63,997 nt of DNA from Cytophaga sp. FL35 (GCF_014349235.1 NZ_JACSOH010000023.1:1-63997); one strand, 5' to 3'. Shown: positions 17,746 to 27,436, numbered from the stretch's first letter. The notes: generated by a model from the sequence alone, not told the origin. A program made the numbers and translations.

Positions 17746-18849
17746 ATGGCGAAACCCAGAAAAAGAAGATTACTCTCCAAATTAAAGCCCCGCAAACAAT
17801 CAAAGTTTGAACGCAAAATGGGTAAGGCTCCCGGCACCATTACTTATATGGGTAAAAGGGAAGGCTCTCAGAGTGTCGTCAATATTATGGAATACAATCA
17901 TGATGAACTCAATACGAGTAATCCTAGCGATATTGATAGTATTGTAGCCCATAGAGACCCCCCTTTGACTTCTTGGGTAGATATAATTGGTCTAAGCGAT
18001 GAACACTTCATAGAGTTGGTGGGAAAAAGGTTTGGATTGAATTCCTTGGTAATGGAAGACATTGTAGATACTACCCAGCGTCCAAAAATTGATGAGTATG
18101 ATGATTATCTATTTGGTGTTTTTAAGATGCTCTATATAGATGATGAGACAAATGAAATTGTATATGAACATGTAGCGCTGGTATTATTGGAAAATTGTGT
18201 ATTGGTTTTTCAAGAATTGGAGGACGATGTTTTTTCAGGAGTCCGTAATAGGGTTAAAAACCAGTCCGGTAGAATACGTACTCGCGGTGCGGATTATCTT
18301 TTTTTCGCTCTGCTTGATGCCATTGTGGATAACTATTTTGTGGTTCTTGAATATCTAAACCACCGCATTGAAACCCTTGACGAACTCGTTTACCAAAATC
18401 CTACCCAAGAAATTGTTCAGGACATTCAGGATCTTAAAAAACAGGTCTTAAAGGTTAGAAGGTGGATTTCTCCCGTTCGCGAATTAGTAGGTAGGTTGAT
18501 CGATTCGGAAAACCTGTTGATTACAAAAGATACCAAAGTATTTTTAAGGGATATTCTAGACCATTCCCTAGAAATCAATGAAAGTTTACAGATTTACAGG
18601 GAGATGTCCATGAGCTTGATGGAAATGTACATGAGCAACATGAGTAACAAAATGAACGAAGTCATGAAGGTTTTGACCATAATGGCCTCTATTTTTATTC
18701 CACTCACTTTTATTGCAGGTATTTACGGTATGAATTTTGACCACATGCCAGAACTTCATTGGGAACATGGCTATGTTATGGTATGGATCATTATGATTGT
18801 TCTTTTTATTGGGATGATGGTCTATTTTAAACGTAAGAATTGGCTGTAA
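17746..18849 (+). CDS. corA: Magnesium/cobalt transporter CorA
   Basis: A 367-residue CorA-type channel. A basic N-terminal tail (about 1-40, 'KPRKRRLLSKLKPRKQSKF') precedes the cytoplasmic funnel domain, a long stalk helix (about 250-310) and two C-terminal membrane helices (about 308-333 and 340-361). The selectivity signature Gly-Met-Asn is at 328-330 in 'GIYGMNFDHMPEL'. It mediates Mg2+ (and possibly Co2+) uptake as a homopentamer. It follows truA by 42 bp and may share its transcript. Length and motifs are normal for the family. Confidence 0.93.
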   Translation: MAKPRKRRLLSKLKPRKQSKFERKMGKAPGTITYMGKREGSQSVVNIMEYNHDELNTSNPSDIDSIVAHRDPPLTSWVDIIGLSDEHFIELVGKRFGLNSLVMEDIVDTTQRPKIDEYDDYLFGVFKMLYIDDETNEIVYEHVALVLLENCVLVFQELEDDVFSGVRNRVKNQSGRIRTRGADYLFFALLDAIVDNYFVVLEYLNHRIETLDELVYQNPTQEIVQDIQDLKKQVLKVRRWISPVRELVGRLIDSENLLITKDTKVFLRDILDHSLEINESLQIYREMSMSLMEMYMSNMSNKMNEVMKVLTIMASIFIPLTFIAGIYGMNFDHMPELHWEHGYVMVWIIMIVLFIGMMVYFKRKNWL

Positions 18850-18920
18850 AACTGAAAGGCATCCTTGTTTTTGCTTCCTTATTTTTTTCTATTGAACAAA
18901 GCCTAAGTGGACTTCAGACG

Positions 18921-18928
18921 TAATTTTG
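18921..18928 (+). promoter_or_regulatory. -7 element TAATTTTG
   Basis: Perfect match to the Bacteroidota -7 consensus TAnnTTTG, 26 bases before the ATG at 18955. The nearest upstream TTG (18892) is somewhat too far, so the -33 part is weak. Confidence 0.45.
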
Positions 18929-18954
18929 TTGCTATAATTTTAAAAATTATAAAG

Positions 18955-19458
18955 ATGAAAAATACAAAACAACTTTTGTTCGCCTTACTGCTATTAACCT
19001 CAGAAATGGTTTTGGCACAAGGAACGGACAGGGAAATTTCTGAAGAAACAACGGAGAAAAAATATGAAATGTATGAAGACGGGCAATTGGTGAAAAAATC
19101 AATTAAAATTCATACAGTTGTAAAGCAGGACATTAAGTTTGCCGAAGAGGATGAGGATAAAATAGATGCCAGGAGAATTATTACTCCTAAGAAAATAATG
19201 AAAACTGTTAGTATTGATAACGATGCGGATGAGGAGTATGATGAAATGATAAAATTTAGTTATATATCTGGCGCCAATAAAGATTTTCTTTTTGGAACCA
19301 ATGATGACGAGATTTTTAAGGCTTTGGAAAACAGCAAATATTTGAAATTGGACGACAAAGAAAATATGTCCGATGAAAACCTGAATTCTTTAATCGTTAT
19401 TACGGATGATGACGGACAGGTGGTAGAATTGGTCCTGGAGAAACACAATGAAATGTAA
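18955..19458 (+). CDS. Secreted acidic protein of unknown function
   Basis: A 167-residue exported protein. The ATG at 18955 is chosen rather than a GTG at 18907 because it starts a clean signal peptide (Lys-rich start, hydrophobic core, cleavage after 'EMVLAQG') and a -7 promoter element lies between the two. The mature part is highly charged, with Asp/Glu-rich stretches ('EEDEDKIDARR', 'DNDADEEYDEMIKFS'). I do not recognise a domain. The gene ends in its own terminator, so it is probably monocistronic. Confidence 0.65.
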   Translation: MKNTKQLLFALLLLTSEMVLAQGTDREISEETTEKKYEMYEDGQLVKKSIKIHTVVKQDIKFAEEDEDKIDARRIITPKKIMKTVSIDNDADEEYDEMIKFSYISGANKDFLFGTNDDEIFKALENSKYLKLDDKENMSDENLNSLIVITDDDGQVVELVLEKHNEM

Positions 19459-19479
19459 TTTTTATAAATAGAGTAGAAG

Positions 19480-19507
19480 AGAAGCGCTTTAGGGCGCTTC
19501 TTTTTTT
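19480..19507 (+). terminator. Intrinsic terminator
   Basis: GAAGCGC / GCGCTTC stem with a six-base loop followed by eight T residues, just after the secreted acidic protein gene. Confidence 0.85.
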
Positions 19508-19554
19508 ACGGATTAGTAATAATCCATAAATTCAACTTCAATTAACTTTCGAAC

Positions 19555-20352
19555 ATGAAAAAACTGAAAAGGTGGGCAATTGTTCTATTTATCTTGTACG
19601 CTTCTGTAACAGTATTTGCCTATTTTTTTCAGGAGAGGCTTATTTTCTTTCCTTCAAAAATGCCTAAAAATCATGTATATGATTTCTGCCAGCCCTACGA
19701 GGAATTTAATCTAAAAGCAGAAGATGGTGCAATACTAAACGCCGTACACATTAAACAGGAGAAGCCCAAAGGCATAATACTCTATTTTCACGGTAATTCC
19801 GGAAATATCTCCCATTTGATCCATGTGGCCAACATGTTTAGTAGAAAAGGATATGAAAGCATATTGGTAGATTATAGAACCTATGGCAAAAGTACAGGAG
19901 AGCTAAGCGAAAATGCGCTTTATAGCGATGCTCAATTATTTTATAATTATGCAAAAGAATTGTATGCAGAGGACCAAATAATTGTTTATGGAAGGTCTTT
20001 TGGAACAGGTATTGCTAGTTATTTAGCCTCAGAGAACACACCTAAAAAAATAGTTTTAGAATCGCCATTTTATAGCGCCGTCAATTTAGGAAAACACCGC
20101 TTTCCATTTCTTGCTGTCAATTGGTTATCGAATTTCAGGTTTCCATCCAACGAATATTTAAAAAATGTAAATTGTGAAATCCATATATTTCATGGTACGG
20201 AAGATGTTGTAATACCGTTTGAATCTGCAAAAAGACTATTCGAGTCTATAAAAGGAAAAAACAAATATCTGTATGCCGTTGAAAATGCCGGTCATAACTA
20301 TCTACAGGATTTTCAAACCTTTAAAGACGGCATGCAAATGGCATTGGATTGA
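19555..20352 (+). CDS. Alpha/beta hydrolase, membrane-anchored
   Basis: A 265-residue serine hydrolase with an N-terminal hydrophobic anchor (about 7-25) followed by an alpha/beta hydrolase domain of the BEM46/YfhR type. Visible are the oxyanion segment 'LYFHGNSGNISHL' (77-89), the nucleophile elbow GRSFG with Ser148, an acid in 'HGTEDVVIPF' and the catalytic His in 'NAGHNYL'. Substrate unknown; such proteins act on esters or acyl groups. It stands alone, convergent with cysM. Confidence 0.85.
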   Translation: MKKLKRWAIVLFILYASVTVFAYFFQERLIFFPSKMPKNHVYDFCQPYEEFNLKAEDGAILNAVHIKQEKPKGIILYFHGNSGNISHLIHVANMFSRKGYESILVDYRTYGKSTGELSENALYSDAQLFYNYAKELYAEDQIIVYGRSFGTGIASYLASENTPKKIVLESPFYSAVNLGKHRFPFLAVNWLSNFRFPSNEYLKNVNCEIHIFHGTEDVVIPFESAKRLFESIKGKNKYLYAVENAGHNYLQDFQTFKDGMQMALD

Positions 20353-20361
20353 TTACAGAAA

Positions 20362-21246
20362 TTAATCGAATAAATCTGAAGAAAGATAACGGTCACCTCG
20401 ATCGCAAACGATGGAGACAATAATACCCTCTTCTAGAGTATTCGCTAATCGCAATGCGGCAGCTGCAGCACCTCCACTACTCATTCCTGAAAAAATTCCC
20501 TCTTCCTTGGCTAAACGTATAGCCATATGTTTGGCTTCTTCTTGGCTAACTTCTAAAGTTTGGTCTACTTTTTTAGAATTGAATATTTTGGGAAGATATT
20601 CTTTAGGCCATTTTCTAATCCCCGGAATGCTAGAGTCATCAGTAGGTTGCACTCCTACAATTTGAACGTTTTCATTTTGTTCCTTCAAGTAAGTAGATGT
20701 TCCCATAATGGTTCCCGTGGTTCCCATTGCAGAAACAAAATGAGTAATCTCACCTTTGGTATCCCTCCAAATTTCCGGGCCGGTGGTTTTATAATGGGCT
20801 TTCCAATTGTCATCATTCGCGAACTGGTTGATCATAAAAAAACCATCGTTTTTTACTTTGGCTTCGGCATAATCGCGAGCTCCTTCAATTCCCACATCAG
20901 AAGGAGTTAAGGTTACCTTGGCACCATATGCCCTCATGGTCTGTACACGTTCTTTGGTAGCGTTTTCGGGCATGACGAGTTCAATATCCAACCCGTAAAT
21001 TCCCGCTATCATCGCCAACGCAATTCCGGTGTTACCACTGGTGGCTTCAATGAGTTTTGTGTTTTGGTCAAAATCGCCCCTTTCCAAGGCACTTTTAATC
21101 ATATTATAAGCCGCTCGGTCTTTTACACTGCCACCTGGATTATGGCCTTCAAGCTTAAAATATAATTTAACTTTTGGATTTGTATTAAGTACTCTGGATT
21201 TCACCAATGGCGTATTGCCAATCAAATCGAGTATATTATGAGACAT
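20362..21246 (-). CDS. cysM: Cysteine synthase (O-acetylserine sulfhydrylase)
   Basis: A 294-residue PLP enzyme that makes L-cysteine from O-acetylserine and sulfide (or thiosulfate). The PLP lysine is Lys42 in 'PGGSVKDRAAYNMI', the phosphate/substrate loop is 'EATSGNTGIA', and 'SAMGTTGTIMG' forms the PLP-phosphate site. Lacking a long C-terminal extension and with this spacing it fits the CysM (B) type. Its start lies within the end of the serine acetyltransferase gene (11-bp overlap), so the two consecutive steps of cysteine synthesis are made together. Confidence 0.92.
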   Translation of the reverse strand: MSHNILDLIGNTPLVKSRVLNTNPKVKLYFKLEGHNPGGSVKDRAAYNMIKSALERGDFDQNTKLIEATSGNTGIALAMIAGIYGLDIELVMPENATKERVQTMRAYGAKVTLTPSDVGIEGARDYAEAKVKNDGFFMINQFANDDNWKAHYKTTGPEIWRDTKGEITHFVSAMGTTGTIMGTSTYLKEQNENVQIVGVQPTDDSSIPGIRKWPKEYLPKIFNSKKVDQTLEVSQEEAKHMAIRLAKEEGIFSGMSSGGAAAAALRLANTLEEGIIVSIVCDRGDRYLSSDLFD

Positions 21247-22030
21247 GGGGTGCTGTTTTTATTTTAATTTCCGGGGTATGGAAAACGGTTGAATTTGGTG
21301 GTACGGAAGCAGTTAACCATGCATTACCGCCAATCACGGAATTCTCTCCAATTACTGTTTCGCCACCTAATATAGTCGCATTGGCATAAATGGTTACGTT
21401 ATCCTCAATAGTTGGATGTCTTTTGGTCTGCTGCAAGTGCTTTGCCACATAAAGTCCTCCCAAGGTTACCCCTTGATAAATCTTTACATGATTTTTGATG
21501 ATGGCAGTTTCGCCAATGACTACACCTGTACCATGGTCTATATGAAAAGAATCTCCAATTTGTGCCCCTGGATTGATATCTACACCGGTTTGCCTATGGG
21601 CGTACTCCGTCATTAATCTGGGTACCAAAGGAAAACCCTCTAAATATAGCTCATGCGCCAATCTATAAATGGCAATGGCATAGAAGCCTGGGTAAGCCAT
21701 ATATACCTCTTCAATAGAAAGGGAAGCCGGGTCGCAATTTACAGTGGCTTCGGCATCCAGATTCAAACGTTCCAAAATTTTTGGAAGTTTTGAAACGTAA
21801 TTGTACCAAACTGCCTTACATGATTTATCTACATCCCAACATGCCAACTCTACCAGGCCATCAAACTGTTCTTCCAATTGGATCAAATTGGGTTCCACTT
21901 CGGTATCGATATCAAAAAGAGTATAAAAAAGTAGGTTCGTAAAAACCTCTGTTTTTTCTTTTAGCGCGTACCTTAAATTGGGTTGTTTCTTGTGTTTTTT
22001 TATTTGGTCGATGATTGATATCCTGTCCAT
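21236..22030 (-). CDS. cysE: Serine O-acetyltransferase
   Basis: A 264-residue left-handed beta-helix acyltransferase (EpsC/CysE type) that acetylates L-serine with acetyl-CoA to make O-acetylserine. The N-terminal helical part (1-130) is followed by hexapeptide repeats with the catalytic His in 'IDHGTGVVIGETAIIKN', the conserved 'TGVDINPGAQIGDSFHIDHG' and 'NSVIGGNAWLT'. It is upstream of and overlaps cysM by 11 bp. The C-terminal 'TVFHTPEIKIKTAPHVS' may be the tail that binds the cysteine synthase active site; it does not end in Ile, so complex formation is uncertain. Confidence 0.92.
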   Translation of the reverse strand: MDRISIIDQIKKHKKQPNLRYALKEKTEVFTNLLFYTLFDIDTEVEPNLIQLEEQFDGLVELACWDVDKSCKAVWYNYVSKLPKILERLNLDAEATVNCDPASLSIEEVYMAYPGFYAIAIYRLAHELYLEGFPLVPRLMTEYAHRQTGVDINPGAQIGDSFHIDHGTGVVIGETAIIKNHVKIYQGVTLGGLYVAKHLQQTKRHPTIEDNVTIYANATILGGETVIGENSVIGGNAWLTASVPPNSTVFHTPEIKIKTAPHVS

Positions 22031-22123
22031 AAGAATCTACTAGGTCTCAAAAATAGGCAATAATCAGTAAGCCGATTTCTGAAATAAGGTTAACTTTAGC
22101 ATAAATAACAACCTTTTGGTCGT

Positions 22124-22804
22124 ATGTTACAACCCGCAATTACAAAGGAAACACTACAGTTTCTAAATCTTCTTAAAGAAAACAATAACAGAGAATGGTT
22201 TACGGAAAATAAAAAAGAATTTAAAACGCACGAGAAGCAAGTAAAAGAGTTTTTCTTGTCCGTTCAGGAATTATTGCAAAACCATGACGAAATAGAAAAG
22301 ATGAAGATGTTCCGAATTTATAGGGACGTGCGTTTCTCCAAGGACAAAACTCCTTACAAGGCCCATTTTGCCGGTTCCTTTTCTAGATTCGGGGCACATT
22401 TGAGAGGAGGTTATTATATACAGATCAAACCGGGAGCGTCTTTTATTGCCACGGGGTTCTGGGCTCCAAACAAAGAAGATTTGTTTAGAATACGTAAGGA
22501 GTTTGAACAAGATGCTTCTGAAATACGTGAAATATTAGCGCAACCCAATTTCAAAAAAATATGGGGAAAGCTAGAAGGCGAAACGGTAAAAACCGCTCCT
22601 AAAGGTTTTGATAAAAACCATGAAAATATTGATTTGATCAAGTACAAACAATTTGTTTTCACCAGGAAATTCTCGGACAATGAAGTACTTTCTACTGATT
22701 TCATTAATCAAATAGATACATCATTTAAGGGCATAAGACCCTATTTTGATTATATGAGCGATGTGCTCACAACCAATCTTAATGGAGAAATCATATTGAG
22801 CTAA
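22124..22804 (+). CDS. DUF2461 family protein
   Basis: A 226-residue cytoplasmic protein of the DUF2461 (TIGR02453) family, recognised from 'FLNLLKENNNREWFTENK', 'MFRIYRDVRFSKDKTPYKAHF' and 'RGGYYIQIKPG' plus 'FIATGFWAP'. The family is widespread in bacteria and some eukaryotes; its biochemical function is unknown. It converges with and overlaps by 4 bp the small gene at 22801. No operon partner. Confidence 0.9.
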   Translation: MLQPAITKETLQFLNLLKENNNREWFTENKKEFKTHEKQVKEFFLSVQELLQNHDEIEKMKMFRIYRDVRFSKDKTPYKAHFAGSFSRFGAHLRGGYYIQIKPGASFIATGFWAPNKEDLFRIRKEFEQDASEIREILAQPNFKKIWGKLEGETVKTAPKGFDKNHENIDLIKYKQFVFTRKFSDNEVLSTDFINQIDTSFKGIRPYFDYMSDVLTTNLNGEIILS

Positions 22805-23208
22805 GCCAGGGCCAACTCTTCAAAAACCTGTATTTGGTCTTTGAGTCGGTTAATAACCATATTCATCATCCGTTTGTTCAGGGCGGAGGAGTTTTGAATA
22901 TAGGTTTCGTATTCCGTGGTCGTAAATTGGCCTATAACCATTCCTTTTAACGAGTTTCTAAATTTAATATCCTTCTGAATTGCATTTTCAACATATTGCA
23001 AACGCTTGTCCAAGGTAAGTTCATGAAAGGCGTTTTTATGCTTTTTGATGTAGTTCTTGAACGCCGCTATGAACAAACCGTTCTGTAGTTTAATAACGGG
23101 CCTAAGGGTTCCATTTTGAAATTGCTCATCTGCACTCATTCCATCATGTACAAGGGCGGAAGGTATTTCTGGGCGAATGCGCAGTAGACTCTGTGTTCGA
23201 TCGCTCAT
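22801..23208 (-). CDS. Conserved helical protein of unknown function
   Basis: A 135-residue cytoplasmic helical protein, mostly charged amphipathic segments ('NYIKKHKNAFHELTLDKRLQY'-type). It has the layout of a conserved flavobacterial hypothetical; no enzymatic motif, signal or membrane helix is visible. It overlaps the end of the DUF2461 gene by 4 bp tail to tail, which is common for two real genes in a compact genome. Base composition matches its neighbours. Confidence 0.65.
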   Translation of the reverse strand: MSDRTQSLLRIRPEIPSALVHDGMSADEQFQNGTLRPVIKLQNGLFIAAFKNYIKKHKNAFHELTLDKRLQYVENAIQKDIKFRNSLKGMVIGQFTTTEYETYIQNSSALNKRMMNMVINRLKDQIQVFEELALA

Positions 23209-23427
23209 TTTACGGGTTTTTATAAAGGTAGGGATTAAGTAAATGGTTCTTTGAATTGGCTTTTTTACTTTTTAACCAGTTTATGAACATTATAGGCCCA
23301 TTACCTTGAAAGTTTCACCAAACTTGAATACTATCAATTTAAATATGAGTGGTATCGGATTTATTTACAGGAACCTTTTCCCTTATGAAAAACACATCCT
23401 TAATTTTACGACATATCAAAAGTAATT

Positions 23428-24783
23428 ATGAAAGAGTCCATCAACCCATATACCGGAGAAAAAATTTTTGAATTTCAAGAATTGACAAGTAGTGAATTGG
23501 ACGAAAAAGTTCAGGGGGCCAATGACACATTTTCAATTTGGAAAAAAACTACATTTCAGGAACGTAGTAAGCTCTTAAAAGCTGCCGCAAAGGAGTTGCG
23601 CGAACATACGGATGAATATGCGCAGATTATCTCCCAAGAAATGGGAAAACCTATCGTACAGAGTAGGGCCGAAGTTGATAAGTGTGCTTGGGTATGTGAG
23701 TATTATGCAGAAAATGGTGAAAGCCAGTTGGCATCCAAAACAATTGAAACAGATGCGCATACAAGTTATGTAAGCTATGAACCTCTTGGAGTTATTTTAG
23801 CCGTAATGCCATGGAATTACCCCTTTTGGCAGGTGTTCAGGTTTGCTGCTCCCAATCTCATGGCCGGAAATGTCGGGTTACTCAAGCACGCCAGTAACGT
23901 CATGAAATCTGCTCAATTGATCGAACAGGTTTTCCAAAGGTCCGGTTTTCCCAAAGGATGTTTTCAAAACTTGATAATCGGAAGTGACAAAATAGAGGAA
24001 CTACTAAAAAATCCAGTTATTAAAGCGGCTACCTTAACCGGTAGTAAACCCGCCGGATCTTCAGTTGCTTCCATTGCAGGACAAGAAATAAAAAAAACAG
24101 TATTGGAACTCGGTGGCAACAATGCATTGATAGTATTTGATGATGCAGATTTGGATGCTGCCGTGGAGATATGCGTCAAGGCTAGATATCAAAATACCGG
24201 TCAAAGCTGTATTGCCGGTAAACGACTATTGGTACATGAATCCATTGCGGATGCATTTGTTGAAAAATTCCAGAAACAGGTAAAAGCTTTAAAAAGCGGT
24301 GATCCCATGAAGGAGGACACCTATATTGGCCCCATGGCACGAGTAGATTTAGCCCAGGAATTGGAAAAACAACTGCAGGATTCTATAAACATGGGTGCTA
24401 AAATTTTACTAGGAGGAAAACGAGACCAAGCCCATTTTGAGCCTACCATAGTCACTGACATTTCTTATGATATGCCCATATTTAAGGAGGAGACTTTTGG
24501 TCCTGTCATTGGCATTACCACGTTTAAAAATGATGCCGAAGCAGTGGAAATCTCCAATAATTCTGAATTTGGTTTGGGAGTTAGTATTTTTACATCCAGT
24601 CAGAAACGTGTAAAAGAACTTGCTCCTCTTTTCAATGAAGGAGCTGTTTTTGTAAATGAGCTGGTTAAAAGTGATCCTAGATTACCTTTTGGTGGCGTCA
24701 AAATTTCTGGTTACGGAAGGGAACTTTCCGAGGATGGCATTAAAGAGTTCGTAAACAAAAAGACGGTTTATATCAAATTATAG
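23428..24783 (+). CDS. NAD(P)-dependent aldehyde dehydrogenase (succinate-semialdehyde type)
   Basis: A 451-residue aldehyde dehydrogenase. Catalytic Cys261 lies in 'NTGQSCIAGKR' and the general base Glu227 in 'VLELGGNNALIV'; the Rossmann glycine segment 'TLTGSKPAGSSVA' and the 'MPWNYPFWQ' N169-type motif are present. The overall pattern is closest to succinate-semialdehyde dehydrogenases (GabD/Sad), which oxidise the aldehyde end of succinate semialdehyde to succinate. No GABA transaminase is nearby, so substrate assignment rests on family resemblance only. It is followed 28 bp later by a DUF72 gene. Confidence 0.9.
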   Translation: MKESINPYTGEKIFEFQELTSSELDEKVQGANDTFSIWKKTTFQERSKLLKAAAKELREHTDEYAQIISQEMGKPIVQSRAEVDKCAWVCEYYAENGESQLASKTIETDAHTSYVSYEPLGVILAVMPWNYPFWQVFRFAAPNLMAGNVGLLKHASNVMKSAQLIEQVFQRSGFPKGCFQNLIIGSDKIEELLKNPVIKAATLTGSKPAGSSVASIAGQEIKKTVLELGGNNALIVFDDADLDAAVEICVKARYQNTGQSCIAGKRLLVHESIADAFVEKFQKQVKALKSGDPMKEDTYIGPMARVDLAQELEKQLQDSINMGAKILLGGKRDQAHFEPTIVTDISYDMPIFKEETFGPVIGITTFKNDAEAVEISNNSEFGLGVSIFTSSQKRVKELAPLFNEGAVFVNELVKSDPRLPFGGVKISGYGRELSEDGIKEFVNKKTVYIKL

Positions 24784-24811
24784 CCAAACATTAAATTAAA
24801 AATGTACCCTA

Positions 24812-25708
24812 ATGAAGTTTGGTAAAGTAGACCGCCCAGACCTAATAGATTTTAGTTTACCCGAAGACCACCAGGACACCTCTGTACTACTGGAAGAAAC
24901 CAAAACCTCGGAACCTTTGCAAATATATGTGGGATGTGCCAAATGGAACAGGCAGGATTTAAAGAATTTTTATCCCAGAGGCACCAAAGATGAACTTTCG
25001 TATTATGCCTCCCAGTTTAATTCCATAGAATTGAATGCTACATTTTACAGAATTTTTCCTGCGGAACAATATATAAAATGGTATGAAAGAACACCTGATA
25101 ATTTCAAATTTTTTCCTAAAGTAACTAATGAAATAAGTCACTTAAGACGCTTAAACGATGCAATTTACCCTATGATAGATCGTTATTTAGAAGCAACCAG
25201 CAATCTTAAAGATAAGCTTGGCACCATGTTTCTTCAGATGCATACCAACTTTGGACCAAAAAATTGGGATCGGGTAGTTCGCTTTGTTGAATACTGGCCA
25301 AAGGAATTTCCGTTATCCATGGAGTTTAGGCATACAGATTGGTTCAATGATAAAAAAGTGGCAGACGAGCTTTATTATCTATTAAAAGAAAATGGAATTG
25401 CCAATACGCTGGTTGATACAGCAGGTAGAAGAGATATTCTACACATGAGACTTTCAAATAACGAAGCCTTTATTAGGTATGTTGGAGCCAACCACGAAAG
25501 TGATTATGAGCGACTGAATGATTGGGTAAACCGACTTTTTGAATGGAAGGAAAGAGGACTAAAAAAGATTCATTTTTTTGTACATCAAAATATGGAATTG
25601 GAATCTCCACTAATTTCTGCTTCCTTTATTGAGAAGTTGAATAAAAAGTTTGGTACAGATTTACATATTCCAAAAACCCTTCTTAAAACAAATGAAACGT
25701 TATTTTAA
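24812..25708 (+). CDS. DUF72 (YecE-like) TIM-barrel protein
   Basis: A 298-residue protein of the DUF72 family, with family signatures 'IYVGCAKWNRQDLKNFYP', 'FNSIELNATFYR', 'FKFFPKVTNEISH', 'LGTMFLQMHTNFGP' and 'LSMEFRHTDWF'. It has an N-terminal extension of about 30 residues before the barrel. The family adopts a TIM-barrel fold related to UV endonuclease/xylose isomerase-like proteins; the reaction is not known. It lies 28 bp after the aldehyde dehydrogenase and is probably co-transcribed with it. Confidence 0.9.
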   Translation: MKFGKVDRPDLIDFSLPEDHQDTSVLLEETKTSEPLQIYVGCAKWNRQDLKNFYPRGTKDELSYYASQFNSIELNATFYRIFPAEQYIKWYERTPDNFKFFPKVTNEISHLRRLNDAIYPMIDRYLEATSNLKDKLGTMFLQMHTNFGPKNWDRVVRFVEYWPKEFPLSMEFRHTDWFNDKKVADELYYLLKENGIANTLVDTAGRRDILHMRLSNNEAFIRYVGANHESDYERLNDWVNRLFEWKERGLKKIHFFVHQNMELESPLISASFIEKLNKKFGTDLHIPKTLLKTNETLF

Positions 25709-25763
25709 GGACGTTATGTTATGTAATTTTGCTCTCGAAATTCCCCGATAAAAAAGAATAGAT

Positions 25764-26162
25764 ATGAGGTTTCATACAAGGAAATGGGTAAAACCAGAAG
25801 ATTTAAATGCGAACGAAACACTCTTTGGAGGTCGCGTACTGGCATGGATAGATGAAGAGGCTGCACTCTATAGTATTATCCAATTAGAGAATAAAAAAGT
25901 GGTCACCAAATATATGTCCGAAATTAACTTTACCAGCACCGCCGTGAAAGGCGATATTATAGAAATTGGTATTGAGGTAGTCAAATTCGGTAAATCTTCC
26001 TTAACGCTTAATTGCGAAGTGCGTAACAAAATGACTCGTGAGACCATAGTTACCGTTGATAATATAATAATGGTCAATCTTGGCGATAATGGTAAACCAA
26101 AACCACACGGAAAGAAGAAAGTGGAATACGTACGTGACAGGCTAGCCGCAGAAGATCAATAG
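25764..26162 (+). CDS. Acyl-CoA thioesterase, hot-dog fold
   Basis: A 132-residue single hot-dog-domain protein of the YciA/acyl-CoA hydrolase type: 'NETLFGGRVLAWIDEEAALYS' (general catalytic Asp in this helix), 'TKYMSEINFTSTAVKGDIIEI' and 'GKSSLTLNCEVRN' are the usual family segments. It hydrolyses acyl-CoA to free acid and CoA; chain-length preference is unknown. Its 3' end overlaps the convergent dipeptidase gene by 7 bp. It may be the last gene of the run beginning with aldehyde dehydrogenase. Confidence 0.9.
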   Translation: MRFHTRKWVKPEDLNANETLFGGRVLAWIDEEAALYSIIQLENKKVVTKYMSEINFTSTAVKGDIIEIGIEVVKFGKSSLTLNCEVRNKMTRETIVTVDNIIMVNLGDNGKPKPHGKKKVEYVRDRLAAEDQ

Positions 26163-27436
26163 GTCTCTGCATGGGCTTGTACTTCATCAAGTACGCGTAA
26201 AAGATTTTCACCCCAAAGCTTGGCTATTTCTTCTTCGGAATAGCCTCTTTTTACCAGTTCCAAGGTCACATTAAAGGTTTCAGAAGCGTCTGACCAACCT
26301 TCAATGCCTCCGCCTCCATCAAAATCGGAACTAATACCTACATGGTCAATGCCAATAAGCTTTACCATATAGTCTATGTGGTCAATAAAATCACTTACAT
26401 TAACAGCTGGCGGAGCATCTTCAAGCTTGTTGGCTTTATTCTCACCTATCTTTTTGATGGTTCTATAATTTTTAAAAAATTCTTTGCGTTCATCTGCGCT
26501 AAGTTGCCCAAATTGAGTCCTATCATACCAAGGCATTTGTAGTGAATCTGCAATTTGTCTGTAAATATCCTTCATATAATTACTTCTTACCGTGTCCTTT
26601 TGCGTATTTAGATAAGCACTAAAGGCAACGGTTTGCACTACGCCTCCATTTTTCTTTAATTTCATTAATTGCTCATCATCTAGATTTCTGCTATGGTCGC
26701 ACAACGCCCTTGCTGATGAATGGGAAGCAATAATCGGAGCTTTCGATAAGTTCACCATTTGATTAAAAGCTTCTTTGGAAGGATGAGAAACATCAATCAT
26801 TATTCCGTTTCTATTTAATTGTTTTACAGCTTCTTTACCCAACTCACTTAAACCATTATTCAACCATTTATTATCTTCTTCTCCGGTATGTGAATCGCTA
26901 AACTGGTTATGTCCGTTGTGAGCTAAAGAAACATATAGAGCACCCATCTCCCTATACTTTTTAATGTTTTGAAGGTTTGTGGACATAGGGTAGGCATTCT
27001 CCACTCCGATCATGGCCACTTTTTTCCCTGAAGCATGAATTCTTCTAACATCTTTTGAGCTGGTTGCAAGTTCAATCTTATCCGGTGCATATTCTTCACA
27101 AAGCCTATGGATAGCTTTAAATTTATCCATGGCATTTTTTTCAGCAGCTTTGTATCCCTCTAAATTCATGGAATCTTGTCCCGTATAAACAATTAACCAA
27201 GTGACATCTAGACCACCTTCAATCATTTTAGGAAGGTTGACTTGTGTATCCAGTCTTTGCGTATAATTTTTATTAGAAGTAAAGTTACTGACGTTGAAGT
27301 CGTTATGGGTATCTATCGTAATAATATTCTCATGTATTTTTTTTGCCCTAATGACCAAAGAATCTAATTTTTGTGCCTCAGAATTTTTACAAAACAATAG
27401 GACCGTTAATCCGAATAAACAAGCAATTTGTCTCAT
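26156..27436 (-). CDS. Secreted membrane-dipeptidase-type peptidase (M19)
   Basis: A 426-residue exported zinc dipeptidase. The ATG at 27436 is preferred over a longer frame reaching 27481 because it begins directly with the signal peptide ('MRQIACLFGLTVLLF', cleavage near SEAQ). Metal-site motifs of family M19 are present: 'IDTHNDFN', 'IGVENAYPM', 'VSLAHNGHNQFSDS', 'IIASHSSARALCDHSRNL' and 'GISSDFDGGGG'. It would cleave dipeptides (including D-amino-acid-containing ones) in the periplasm, useful in nutrient use or peptidoglycan turnover. It is a monocistronic unit, convergent with the thioesterase. Confidence 0.9.
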   Translation of the reverse strand: MRQIACLFGLTVLLFCKNSEAQKLDSLVIRAKKIHENIITIDTHNDFNVSNFTSNKNYTQRLDTQVNLPKMIEGGLDVTWLIVYTGQDSMNLEGYKAAEKNAMDKFKAIHRLCEEYAPDKIELATSSKDVRRIHASGKKVAMIGVENAYPMSTNLQNIKKYREMGALYVSLAHNGHNQFSDSHTGEEDNKWLNNGLSELGKEAVKQLNRNGIMIDVSHPSKEAFNQMVNLSKAPIIASHSSARALCDHSRNLDDEQLMKLKKNGGVVQTVAFSAYLNTQKDTVRSNYMKDIYRQIADSLQMPWYDRTQFGQLSADERKEFFKNYRTIKKIGENKANKLEDAPPAVNVSDFIDHIDYMVKLIGIDHVGISSDFDGGGGIEGWSDASETFNVTLELVKRGYSEEEIAKLWGENLLRVLDEVQAHAETY